Program-made: the position numbers and the translations under genes
Shown: positions 11,272-21,985 of the stretch, in pieces
How positions within the stretch are numbered: the first letter of the stretch is position 1
How the letters are laid out: each line of letters begins with the position of its first letter
Source of the DNA: Phlebiopsis flavidoalba
Lineage: Eukaryota > Basidiomycota > Agaricomycetes > Polyporales > Phanerochaetaceae
Assembly (NCBI GenBank): GCA_035772785.1
Contig: JAOCPU010000062.1
Span: forward strand, 62,001 to 126,000
Length of the DNA stretch: 64,000 bases
Direction: 5' to 3'
The notes under the pieces: model-generated
Seen by the model: the letters and a program-made list of their open reading frames with translations, nothing else
What the model was told of the DNA's origin: nothing
The model's database searches: none

Positions 11272-13690
11272 CTACTTAATTTTACAAAGGCGAAATAATA
11301 CAAAGCATTCTTCTGAGGCGGCAAAGCTTGCCCTTATACTCGTTCCTCCGCAAAGCGGGGAAGGGTTGTGCTTTGCGAGCTTGAACGTACCCACGAGATT
11401 GTTCCCCGCTAAGCGTGTCAACTTGACGACCCGCTCGTCGTCCACGCCCGCCTCGGGCAAGCGCCACCCGGCCTCGCTCTCCGCCACAGCAGCACTCATC
11501 ACTTGTCTCCGCCCAGTCACACCACGACACCTCTTTGACATTCCCTCTCCCCCAGCCCGTCCGCACAATCCTCGCACAGAAGGTGCCCACACGACCGCCT
11601 GCACCGCACCTCGTAGCTCGCCGTGTGATCGCGCAATAACAACCACGCATACCGTTGAGAGCGCAGCGTCCCGCCTGCGCGCAAGCATGCTCTGCACGCT
11701 TTGAACACCCGCCGAGGGCATGCCCGCTGCGCGCGATGTTGTTCGCCATGGGAGTGCCTTCATCATACAGCGCGAACCACGGGATGCCTGCCTGCGCGTA
11801 TGTGCGTACAGTGATAGGGCTCGGGAGCGGCGGCTGGCCCGTCAGCGCGGCGAGCACCGCGGGGCGGGAGGATCGTGATATGCAGTCGCGCGCGCCGCGC
11901 GCCCTCGGTGTCGTATGCCGCCACTGGGTGCGTGTCACGAACGATCTTTTGCTCGATTTTCCCGCCTGCGCCCAGTCCCATCGAGCGTCCGTCTACCGTC
12001 CACCCTCCGCGTAGGCGGAGTACAAGGTGGATTGTTGCTTCTTTCTGAATGTTGTAGTCTGATGAGTGGACCTCTTCAGCATCTGCTCGGAATCATACAT
12101 TTGTGAGCGTACCTCGCAAAGTGCGTCCGTCTTCTAACTGCTTTCCTGCAAAGACAAATCGCTGCTGATCAGGAGGTATACCTTCCTTCTCTTGGACTTG
12201 TCTTTTTATAGACTCAATCGTCTGCTCAGAGTGCACAAGAAGAATGATCTTCTTGCCCGTCAATGTTTGTACAAAGACTTGCCCAGCCGTCAGCGCAAAA
12301 TGAAAGAAATGCAGTTGGTGGTACTCACTTGGCATGCCATTCAGAGCGGCCAAATGCATGACGCGGACGTATGAGGGTGGGTTTTGGATGTAGCCATTCT
12401 CCGCGGCACCCTGTAAGCATATGCCCAGTCCTATAGAGAAGTAGTCAACGACCAATAGGCCCCCAGTTGTACCACTGAAAAACATACCCCCACTGCTCAG
12501 TCCACCGGATCTCAGTACGACTCGTAAGTCTTGCTGAAGTGGACGTGGAGTGAGGTATTTTTCTAGGGTAGACGCGCCGTTTGACTTGAATTCGTGGGGA
12601 GGAGTCTCATTATAGGTTGAATGTGTCGATCTGTATGCCACCAATGTCCTGTCCATAGCTGTCAAATGATTTATGGGGGCGTACTGACAATGATGGGATC
12701 CGACCTGACCTCGTTTCCCAGTAAGTTTGGGATTCGACCACTGAGCCCTTGTCCAAAGGGGGACCGCTACAAATTCTACGAACCAATCAAGTGGTAGGGA
12801 CATTCGACTAGGATCAACACATACGACGCACGACACCTTTGGCGGTGCTAAAACCGTCCCGAATACGACTATTCAATACAGTCCATACCGGACAGAAAAT
12901 GACAAACATACCAGCCACCTGAGCGAAACACATCAATGATGAGTGTAACGCATAGTGGGTGATACACTTTGGACTTACATTTGACCAGAGCCGTGACGAC
13001 TTACAGTGACATAGTCTTGTCGTCCATCGATGCAGCATTCCTCGGTATACCCGTGAGTGCATTGATACCTCCACAGCAGAGATCTTGACCGCCTGTGACT
13101 TCTCCGTACCCCTCTGGAAGCTGATCCACATTGCTTCACATTGATGCATGCTCTGTAAGATGCGATGATGGGACAGGGCTCTCGCAACGTAGAATTGGGA
13201 ATGTTTACCATGAGCAGACCTCCTTTGCTCACGACGGGAGCGACGGCAAGCGGCCCGCAAAGTCGCCTACGTTTCTTTCGGTGGGTATGAGAAAGACTAC
13301 ATCAACGCATCGGGCTGGGTGACGTACATAGAGGGGGAATCTACCAAGGCCAGCAGGTTAATTGGTATGTTTTTCCATCATCTATCAAGACGCAAGAGTT
13401 GAGTTAGGATGTTAAGGTGCAGCTTACGGGGGAGACTATCCCCCACCGGGTATTTCGTAGTGTCCTTCTGGACCGTGAGTACGTATTATTGCGAAAAATG
13501 ATCGGACGAACCTTATTAAAGCTGATGTCAACCCCACCAACCTTGACGGTGGTTTTGGCATCATCAAGTTTGGCCAGACTGATACCAGGGTCCAGAATTG
13601 CAGTGTCCACAGTCTGTGGTTTGGCAGGCTCGAGGTAACGCTTGTGGTAAAATTTGCAAAGTGGTTCATCGCTGATAGAAAGATATACAG
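11272..13690 (-). CDS. Multidomain ubiquitin protein with RING-like C-terminus
   Basis: On the minus strand the N-terminal part reads [28 protein letters not shown], then [20 protein letters not shown] and a [22 protein letters not shown] segment. This matches an N-terminal module I know from Agaricomycete ubiquitin-domain proteins. The ubiquitin domain (12290-12004) has [35 protein letters not shown], a 54-nt intron (12059-12112), then [19 protein letters not shown] in frame. After RLRGG it continues with [18 protein letters not shown] and [16 protein letters not shown], another family module. A Cys/His cluster [21 protein letters not shown] (about 11540-11600) resembles the second half of a RING finger. 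Compared with canonical ubiquitin, Lys48 and Lys63 are kept, position 6 is Gln, position 29 is Gln and position 44 is Val. Frame breaks occur in the N-terminal and C-terminal parts. Its role, perhaps a ubiquitin ligase-like factor, is inferred. Confidence 0.85.
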
Positions 13691-15541
13691 ATGATGAGCA
13701 GCAGCAGAAATAGATCAGTAGAAGACAACAGATTTTATATGGGCCGGACATATGAGGACAGGTTAAATTCCGAGGGACCATCCACGACTGTTCACATTGA
13801 CATCGCGACGTAAATGGACAAACCCTTCGGGTCGTCTCACACCTGCACGACCACGGTGGATGGTTGAATATATAAGGAAGCATTCATTGCAATTGTGCTC
13901 ACCATTAGCGGAAAGCCTTTGTGCGAGATAATTGAACGAAATTGGGAGAGGGACGTCCACCAGAGTAAGCGGACGAATCCCACCGACACCCGACGTATCA
14001 ACGATGACATCGACTGTTCTCGGCCTTACCTGCATCGTAGAATACGGCAGGTGGGAGGTCTGCGAATGTACTCATCGCGAAGATCGCTGAGTCCTGGCAG
14101 CTGGAGGCTAAGAGGATGCGTAGCATTTAAAATATCGCCTCTCCCTCGCCCCTGTTGTATATAGGTTATGTCGCTTTGCAGCGCTTCATCCTCGTGACCA
14201 AGGGGTATGGCTGTACTCAGATATTAGGATTGAGCGCGTGTCTTTCTCGCAGATCGTCGAGGGTGTCAGACAGAGCAGGCAATACCCAATCTTAATAGTC
14301 GAGCCAAACCACTGGCCGTGCTAGCTCACCAGCTGGATTCTCCGAATACCATTTGTTTATTGAGGATTTTGCGGGGCTCCAGTATGGCGGCGCGCTTGCA
14401 GCAACTCCACGTAATGGTCAAAGGGAATCAAGTTGAGCTTAGATCAACCAATCTTAAATTGTGTCCATAACTGGTGAATATCCAAGAGCGTACCTCAGGC
14501 TGGTTGATGATGTCGGTATCTCCAGCAAAGTCGCGAAGGCTTCAGGGGTGTCGTCGGGCCACGCGTTAGGGGACAAGATTGAAGGGTGTGCTGAGTGGGT
14601 CCAGGATAAAAATTCTCAAGTCGATCCGGAGGAAGGTGAACAGACGCTATGATGGTCGAAGGTGGAAGAAAATGATGGCGGGGACGTCGGGGCTCCCGAT
14701 ATTAGGCTCCCTATCGCTGAATGGCGCATCAAGTCGGGACCCGTGCTGAGATCTGAGACGCCGAGGATGCTCGATTGGTGTTTCTCTCACGTACGCGCAG
14801 ACTTGACCTAAATTGGCTCGCCAGATTTTTTACGGCGACATGGGATCAAGGCCAGAAACGAAAATTGTGCAACTGCATGTCTACGAGAAGTCTGCGACGT
14901 ATTTGATTCAAGTCAGACGCGACCGGGGACGATCTCCATCATGAATGTGCCCTCAAGAAAAAGCTGCCCATCAGAACCCTTCCGCTATCCCAAGCTGGGA
15001 GGGGTTGCTACTTTGCGAGCTTGAACGCGATGAATGGAAGGGCGGTGAAAAGGTTCCAGCAAGCAGCGCATCCGGTATACGCCAGCAAAAAAGCGCCGCC
15101 CTGCGCGCCCTACCGGCTTGATAGTACCGACGATGACCACAGCGAGACCCTTTCCTACTACTCCCACGCGAAGCTGCCGCGCCCCAAGATGGGACCGATC
15201 CCAGTCGAAATGTGTCTAGAATTGGCGAACATTCAGAAGAAACCAGTGCACTCACTGTGTCGACATTGTCAACCAAGCCTCGGATGTATGAAGACTACTG
15301 TGGACTCACGTGAGATCGGCCGCAGACCTGTGCTCACCTTCAAGGTATGATTGAGTCACAAAGCTAGTACAGATCCGCGATCAGTAAAAACACACAGAGC
15401 AATAGCTCTCGACCAGAGGGATAGAAACAAAGTGGTATTAACCACGTACACCTCATGCGACGATTAGTGGATATGTAGCGTACACATAAAGGTCCCGTCA
15501 TGAATCCACAGAAAAAGAAACAGCACCAAACTCCGACTCCC
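13691..15541. other. Intergenic, no clear gene
   Basis: This is 5' flank of the ubiquitin-domain gene and 3' flank of the STB6-like gene. A 109-codon plus frame (15021-15350) and a 101-codon minus frame (14971-15276) overlap, and neither is recognisable. A 17-base perfect match to the 3' part of the ubiquitin gene occurs at 15011-15027, within a longer similar stretch. Confidence 0.4.
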
Positions 15542-18500
15542 CTACGCAGTGTTATTCCTGATGAGTCGTCGAATGCAGCTCTCAAAGCCCGAAGTAGAAC
15601 TTGACACCGAGGTACTCTTCCCTCTCTCGTTCCGTCCCTCCGCGGGAGCCTTCGAATCACCAGGATCCGCAGACTTGTTCCCGTCTTTGTCCTCGTCGCT
15701 CTTCTCCGCGTGTCCTGCTCTTCGAGGCGCCCCACCGACTGCCCCAGTAGTTGAACCACCGGAGCAACCACGTCGGTTTTGAGCGATATATGCTCGACAA
15801 CATCCTCTCCCTCGTCGCGGATGACCCGGGCGTATACGCGGCAGATCCTGCTCCTCCTCCGCCTCGCTCTCCGTGCGCCCATATACATCCACCAGGCGGC
15901 CACCGCCCATCGAGCGTCCACTGCAGCCGGTTGTACCGCCCATGCGCGCCCCTTGACACCCTGCGGCAGCCGCCTGCCCGTCCCAAAACACCTGCTCGCG
16001 CATCTGGAGGACCTTGTTCCGCGGCGCGGCCGCCATATGCCAGAGATCGTCGACCAGAAACTGCGCGCTCTCGTACGCGAGCGCGTTCGCCTCCTGCGTC
16101 ATCGCGTCTGCGCCCGCGCCCGCGCGGCCTCGACGTCCTGCAGCACGCCCGCGCGGCGCCGCAGCGCGTCGATCTCGGGCGCCGTCGCGTCGTGTAGCCC
16201 TCGCGAGGCGGATGCCCGGGAGTTCGTCGCGGAGAGGCGGCGCGTGAGCGCGAGCGAGGCGAGGCCACGCGCGAGCACGTTGTCGAGGTGTGCCTCGCGG
16301 CGGCGCATGATCAGGATCTGCCCCGCAGAGCTCGACGTCGATGCGCATTAGGTCGAGGGGAAGCAGCCGCGTGCCGCGCAGGACGTCTATGTCGTCGAAG
16401 CTGCGTCGCCGTTTGAGGGCCTGTAAGTTGCGCCGCCGTGGCCGCGCCCAGTCGTCCCCCTCTGTCAGCGTGTCGCGGCTCTTGGAGGCTTCGGAGCAGC
16501 CACCGCCTAGTTTTTACCTAGTGGGCTGGCGCCTCGTCTCCGGAGTCGGATCTGCTCCTGAAGTCCTTCTTCACAGGTCTCGAGGATCAGCCCCAGCTGA
16601 CTATTCGAGGCTGAGCATAGGGTCTCGGGAGAGGATTGCGTTGGTTGAACTCGTTCACCCGGCGATCGTAGTCGGAAAGTTCGCCCGTTGAACGCTCCGC
16701 ACGTAGGCATTTCACCAAGTCCGAGGGTGAAGGGGTTCCTGAGCTGGCGAATCCGCTGCAGACTGCTCAGCAGATGAAAAGTCGAGATGCAATCGAGGTA
16801 CACACAGAACTGGGACACTTGACCGCTGGTCAGCACTTCCTCCTCATCTGCAGGATCGCTGGATGCGAGATGAAGGAGCAATTTTGACCGGTAAAATGGG
16901 CAGTACCCACCGAGACACAACCACTGATGGAAGGATCGAAGACTGCATGGCCTGTTCTCGAAGAGAGTCTGCGCCCTTTCCTCTTGCACCAAGGTCTTGA
17001 CTATACTTCTTTGGTCGCCCGCGACTACAAAAACCATCAGCATACACTCACAATCTAGACCAAGCGCCTACGCAGTCCAATTCTCAAGCTTCCGCTGCAC
17101 CCTCCCGGACCATGGCAACTCATCCTCATCATCCGACGACTTAGACTCACGCTCGCGCTCACACCTCTCCTTATCCCTCTCCCTCGCCTCGCGCTCCAAT
17201 CTCCTTCCCGCGCTCCCTCTCCTCGCCCTCGCCTCCACACCGCCTCCTTCTCCCTTCTCTTCCTCTCCACCTCCCCAGGTCTCCCCGCCCAGAGATACCT
17301 CATCTGCTCGCACAGCCCGCCTTCGCATTCTGGCGCACGACGCCGACGAGCGCCTCAAGGTCCGTCGTGGGCGCGAGCCGGTGGGCGCCCGCCCCAGGAG
17401 ATCCCCTTTTGTGTTGACTAGCCGCGCCGTCCGCCAGCCGCCGCCGCGGCCATGGTGTACCCTGCGGGGTGACAGCAAGCTGCGGTGCGCGGAGGTCCGT
17501 CGCGCGAGGTCGTCGAGCTTGCGAGTGGTGATGAGCACGCGGTGCACCTTGTAGCCCTCGTTCTGGCGCGCATCTGGGATGTCGTAGGGTTGTGGGGCTG
17601 CGGCGATGTTCTCGAGGAGACGGGCGCGAGAGCTATAGAAGGGTGTGGTCTCCCCGCACGCGCCCAGGACTGGCTGATGCCGCATGTGGCGGCGTGGAGA
17701 GCGAGGCGCTCGAGTACATGCCGACGTTGGAGGTGACGAAGTGGTGGGGGAGGGAGAGCGAGTGGGTGTGGTTGTGTACCTTTGGGGAGGCGAAGTTGGT
17801 GATGGCGCGGAGGAAGCTGTAGGGGTCGAGGAAGGGGTCTTTGGGCACAAACGGGTGTTTTTGTCAGTGGCAAGTTTGACGAAATGATTTGAAGAATCAT
17901 ACGTGTCCCATAACGTGAAGGCGATTCCGAGTGACAAGGACCGTGCTGAAGAGCGCGGCAACCACTGTCGGATCCGCGCAACTCGCTCCATTGGCTATTA
18001 CATGTCAATACACACATTCACTGTGTGTATGCTGTGTCCAGACTCACCTCGACGTGTAAAAGCGGTTCGCGCCAATTTCACGGATCCATGCTTGTATGCC
18101 CTCGTATGTTACATCGCACAAGAGCCCTTGCGCTCTTCCCGCGCCACATCAAACATGCCAAACACTGATAGCGCTGACTGTATCAGCTTGACAAGTTCGA
18201 GCACAACAGCGTTGAAGGAAAGCTGATGCGCGTATCAAGGGTTGGTCAGGAAGGTGGTATGACGAGATGAACCGGTCTTTCGTGGTATCACTTGTGGAGA
18301 TGGATTCGGTGTCAGTCGTTATTGGAGAGCGCGCCCTGTAGCAGGTACCTAGGCTCCTCGAGGGTCAGGGCACTACGACCGCTACATCCCATTCGAAGGA
18401 CGTTTATGTTCGCATATAGTCGTTCCTGTATCTCTAGAAAGTTGCCTCGAGGTATCTGCACGATGGTAAAGTCGGAGCGGAAGTTTGCAAGAGAGGTGAC

Positions 18501-19290
18501 CATTACTAGGCCCTTGTCTGTCTTCGAGTATATGCGTCATAATTAGCCCAGCAATATACGGTGAATCATTGACATACCTCTTTTGGGCCGTGCACCATCC
18601 TTCCGGAGCTTCTCCGCAATGGCCTTCTCCCATTCCGCCTGAGCCTCGACCGTGCTCAAGGACGACAAAGGGCTGGGAGTGCTGTCATCGTAACCTAAAG
18701 CACCGTCAATCTTTGATATGTCCACATAATGATAGACGGACCTTGTGGGCGGGGTCCCCCGTGAAGACGGTGAGGACGGTCACTAGGCCGTACCCGTTCT
18801 ACAACCCTGGTCTGCCGTATGTCAAACAATCCCCGTGACCAGCGCGACGTCGAGTCTCACCATTTCTCCACCGCGTAGAGCTGGCAGCAGTCGAAGTTTG
18901 GCAACCTCCTCTTCGACCACCTCGAACCGACACCCGCCTCCGATCCAGTCGACTGCGACGCTGCGAACGCCGCGCTAGGGCTGCCGGCGAGGGCTGCATG
19001 TGCTGTTCGCCACGGAGTCACCATGCGCGCGACCTGCTCTTGCGGGCGAGGACTTGGTCGAGCAGCGCAACCGGCAGAGGGAGATGCCCTCGGCGGGGGC
19101 CGTGCCGACGCACGGTGGGCTATGAGCAGCGCGCAGTGTGCGGGCTTACCCCCCCCCCCCACCCCTCCCCCCCCCCCCCCCTGGTAGTCGACGAGCGCTG
19201 AGGCATGGCGGGCGTGAGGAACGGCGAGCGCTTGCTTGCAGCGAGATGGGAATGGAGGTCGTGGACATGGCGTGACATGCTTGTTCATGG
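15542..19290 (-). CDS. STB6-like (Sin3-binding family) protein
   Basis: The N-terminal region (minus strand, about 19290-17400) has short blocks I associate with fungal STB6-like proteins. They are FEVVEEEV then YQLYAVEKW; PVTVLTVFTGDPAHKV; STVEAQAEWEKAIAEKLRKD with GARPKR; SLANFRSDFTIVQIPRGNF and INVLRMGCSGRSALTLEEP. Then come DTTKDRFISSYHLPD, GMFDVAREERKG, TYEGIQAWIREIG, ADPTVVAALFSTVLVTRNRL and KDPFLDPYSFLRAI. These are split by several short introns and one-base shifts. The C-terminal half (about 17050-15542) is charged, probably coiled, with QRSIVKTLVQEERAQTLFEN and NALAYESAQFLVDDLWHM. It ends in a Ser/Lys-rich tail, STSVSSSTSGFES, before the stop. In yeast, STB proteins were defined by binding the Sin3 corepressor; that role here is inferred from the family name only. 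A poly-G tract (minus strand) lies near the N-terminus. The start is uncertain. Confidence 0.62.
19149..19181. repeat. Interrupted poly-C tract
   Basis: Two C runs separated by an ACCCCT-like break lie in the 5' part of the STB6-like gene, where they read as poly-G on its coding strand. They interrupt the N-terminal reading frame directly after VDYQ, so they may be an intron start, a glycine run or an error. Confidence 0.85.
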
Positions 19291-21985
19291 TGCTGATGTA
19301 TGACCTGGGCGGGGAGGCATCCCAGCGGGGACACTTGCAGCCCCTCGGGTCGGACGACGACGCTGGGGGAAACCGCGCCCGGCACGGGGAGGATAGGAGG
19401 TGCTTGTCAGCACACCACGGGCCGTGGGGAGGACAGACTGCGGACTGAGGAGTTTCATCTCGTCGCTCGTACTCGCTCAGACAGGGATGGGAAAGGAACC
19501 ATGAGGGTCTCTGCGGTAGCTTCGCGGCAGAGCGCAGCCATGGATGTTCATTACCTCATTAGGCGGTAAGCAGGCTCAACCCCTACCGCATTTGTATTCG
19601 AGTCAGTAATGGCTGAGGACCGCCTCACCTTGCTTGTTACCTTGCTTGACAGGTGCTCTTTAATTGCTTTCTCGTAAGGGAGCCCGTCACTTCTGGGGTC
19701 CCTGTGCTGCTATCCCGCATTGACTCGCTCTGCCCCCTGGGACAGGTGTTCGCTCGTTTTCTCACACCACAGCATATATATATACTCCAGTTTCTCCTCC
19801 GTAAATCTCCTCCGTTTCCTGAGATGGCAAAGCTAATGTAACTGCACATTAGTCTCAGGCGTGTACGTGCACTCAGTTGCGAAATTTTTGCCTAACTTAC
19901 ACACTTCCATGGTAATGTCTTCTCTCCGGCCCCGCAAACCTGTTCTGACCGAACGATCATTTACTATGCCTTTTGCCCATTGTATGATCATCCGGCCGAT
20001 GTTGAAAATCTGCAGTTTCCTGCATTACCTCTATTGCGGCACTATGACCCTGATTATTTTTTACTACGGTAGTTATAATATAGTGCTAATTATACACACC
20101 AATTTTTGGCAAGAGGTCCCCGTGCAGAATGGTGAGGTATGGATGTTTTTGAATACTCGTGAACAAGGGCTGAAACCTTGCTTGCGTGATTCTGGTATTG
20201 ATGGCAAGAGTAGCCCACAGAGATCCTTTCAATGCTAGATGCAAAACACCGTGAGCTCCGGTGAGCCATTATAGCTCATATACCAAAATAGCTTTCCCGC
20301 ACAAATTGTAATATTTCATAGAATGAGGTTTGTAGGCAGGACACAAATGAAAGCCAACGCGTTAAACACGACCTCCTTTAATGCGTGACAGGCTTTAAGC
20401 TACCGACACAGCAACAGTTGCACGCCTTTACTGGGCGCCCGCAGGACTTGAGGGGCCGCAGGCAACGCAGCGTCGGACGACGCCGAAAGCCATCATCGGC
20501 ATCAGATACGGGCCGACCGGCAGGGACGTGACATGATGTGACAAGCCATGATCAACAAGTGGGCATCGACGACTCGTCCCAAAGCTTCGTCCTCCGTGCC
20601 ACCCCCAGACCTTCTGAAATTATAGAAAATTCATAGGTAGGTAGCAGATAGTATGTCACACCATACTATATACATAGTTTGGCAAACGAAATACAGGGGA
20701 CAGTGCGGCAAAGGCATTTATCAAAACCGTGATCAACAAGGGGCAAGGCATAGTATGAAAAGCCTCAACACCGGCATCGGATATAGGTCCCACCCACCTG
20801 CTCTCGCAGTGGGGCATCTGCGCGTCCACATCGCGCCTCACGATAGAGTGTGACGGCGGGCTTGCGCGGCCTCGTCGCGTCGTCGCATGTTCCATCTCAC
20901 AGTGGGCAACAAACGACAGTGCCGAAGGGGCGAGAACTCGCCTGAAAGCCACCCAGTAGGCTCCACCCGAACGGCACGTCACAGTATTGGGGTCTACAGG
21001 CAGTAGGCCAGTAGTGGGAACGAGCTACAGCTCACATGGCCTACAACACCGCGAGCATTGTTGCCATCTCATTGCGTGACACTTCGCTGCAAGGAGCATG
21101 AGAAGGTCCCCCTCACATATCCAGAGAAACCGTCGCCCGTGGTGCGCACGGGAGAGCTCGGTGCTCTACGAAATCATGAAGCAAACAGCAATGATTCTGT
21201 GCGTAAACGCCTACCTTTACCCCTTGACGAACCGGCGACGTGAGGCCCCGATGCTCGGTGCTGGCACCCAGCGACCCGGCGGACCTGACGCACGTCTCCC
21301 ACTGACCTCGCCATGCCACGATCCCGGTGTCCCCGTGAGCCGGGAATGCTGCCGTGAAGCTGGCAGAGATCAACACTCCTGCAGCTGCGTTTCGTGCCTG
21401 AGCAGAACAGCTTACATGGCAAGTAGGACATTGGTGCGTGTTGTCTCCAAGGATGGGCAGCTTTAGCTGGTGGGGGGCTGTTGCTCCTGCGCGCGCGTGC
21501 ATGAGCAGCGAGTCTACTGTGGCCGGAAGAACCTGCATACGTGCGCACACAACACGCCTGAGCCGAACCCGTGTTGTCCCACTACAATGTGCTGGCTCAT
21601 ATAAGCCGCACGCTGTGTCAGGAGGCTCAAACATGTGGTATGAACACAGGTGCACTTTATTGCTAGTTTGCTTGTCAACAAACGTAGCCACGGATATTGA
21701 GAGTACATACCAGGATGTAGGAAAATATTGCACTATGGTTTTCATATTAATATTCTGAGTGCAAGTAAAAGAGTTGTGTCAGTTTGCCGAGAACAACACT
21801 GGTATTTTGACGGGCTTTCCCACGATAAGCGTCCAAGTAACCAGCTCTGAAGCAAAGTTCTCGCCCTTTTCAGTTTGTTTACCAGAACTTACTTGCGCCG
21901 CTTCCCACGCTCATTACGCGTTCAAAGCGCTCACTGAGAGTGTTTCGATCCGAGACGCCGTGCAATAACAACGGAGTGCGCGACC
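19291..21985. other. Intergenic between divergent genes
   Basis: This is a shared upstream region of the STB6-like gene (-) and the CcmS-related gene (+). Open frames are short or overlap on both strands (for example 19861-20238 plus, 21113-21745 minus) and show no motif that I can name. Parts are AT-richer (about 19780-20380). No repeats or transposon ends were noticed. Confidence 0.4.

Noticed and set aside
17068..18017. Minus-strand frames of 307 and 199 codons taken as separate genes
   Set aside because: They are overlapping frames of the same STB6-like gene, one crossing an intron at the KVH-SLP segment.
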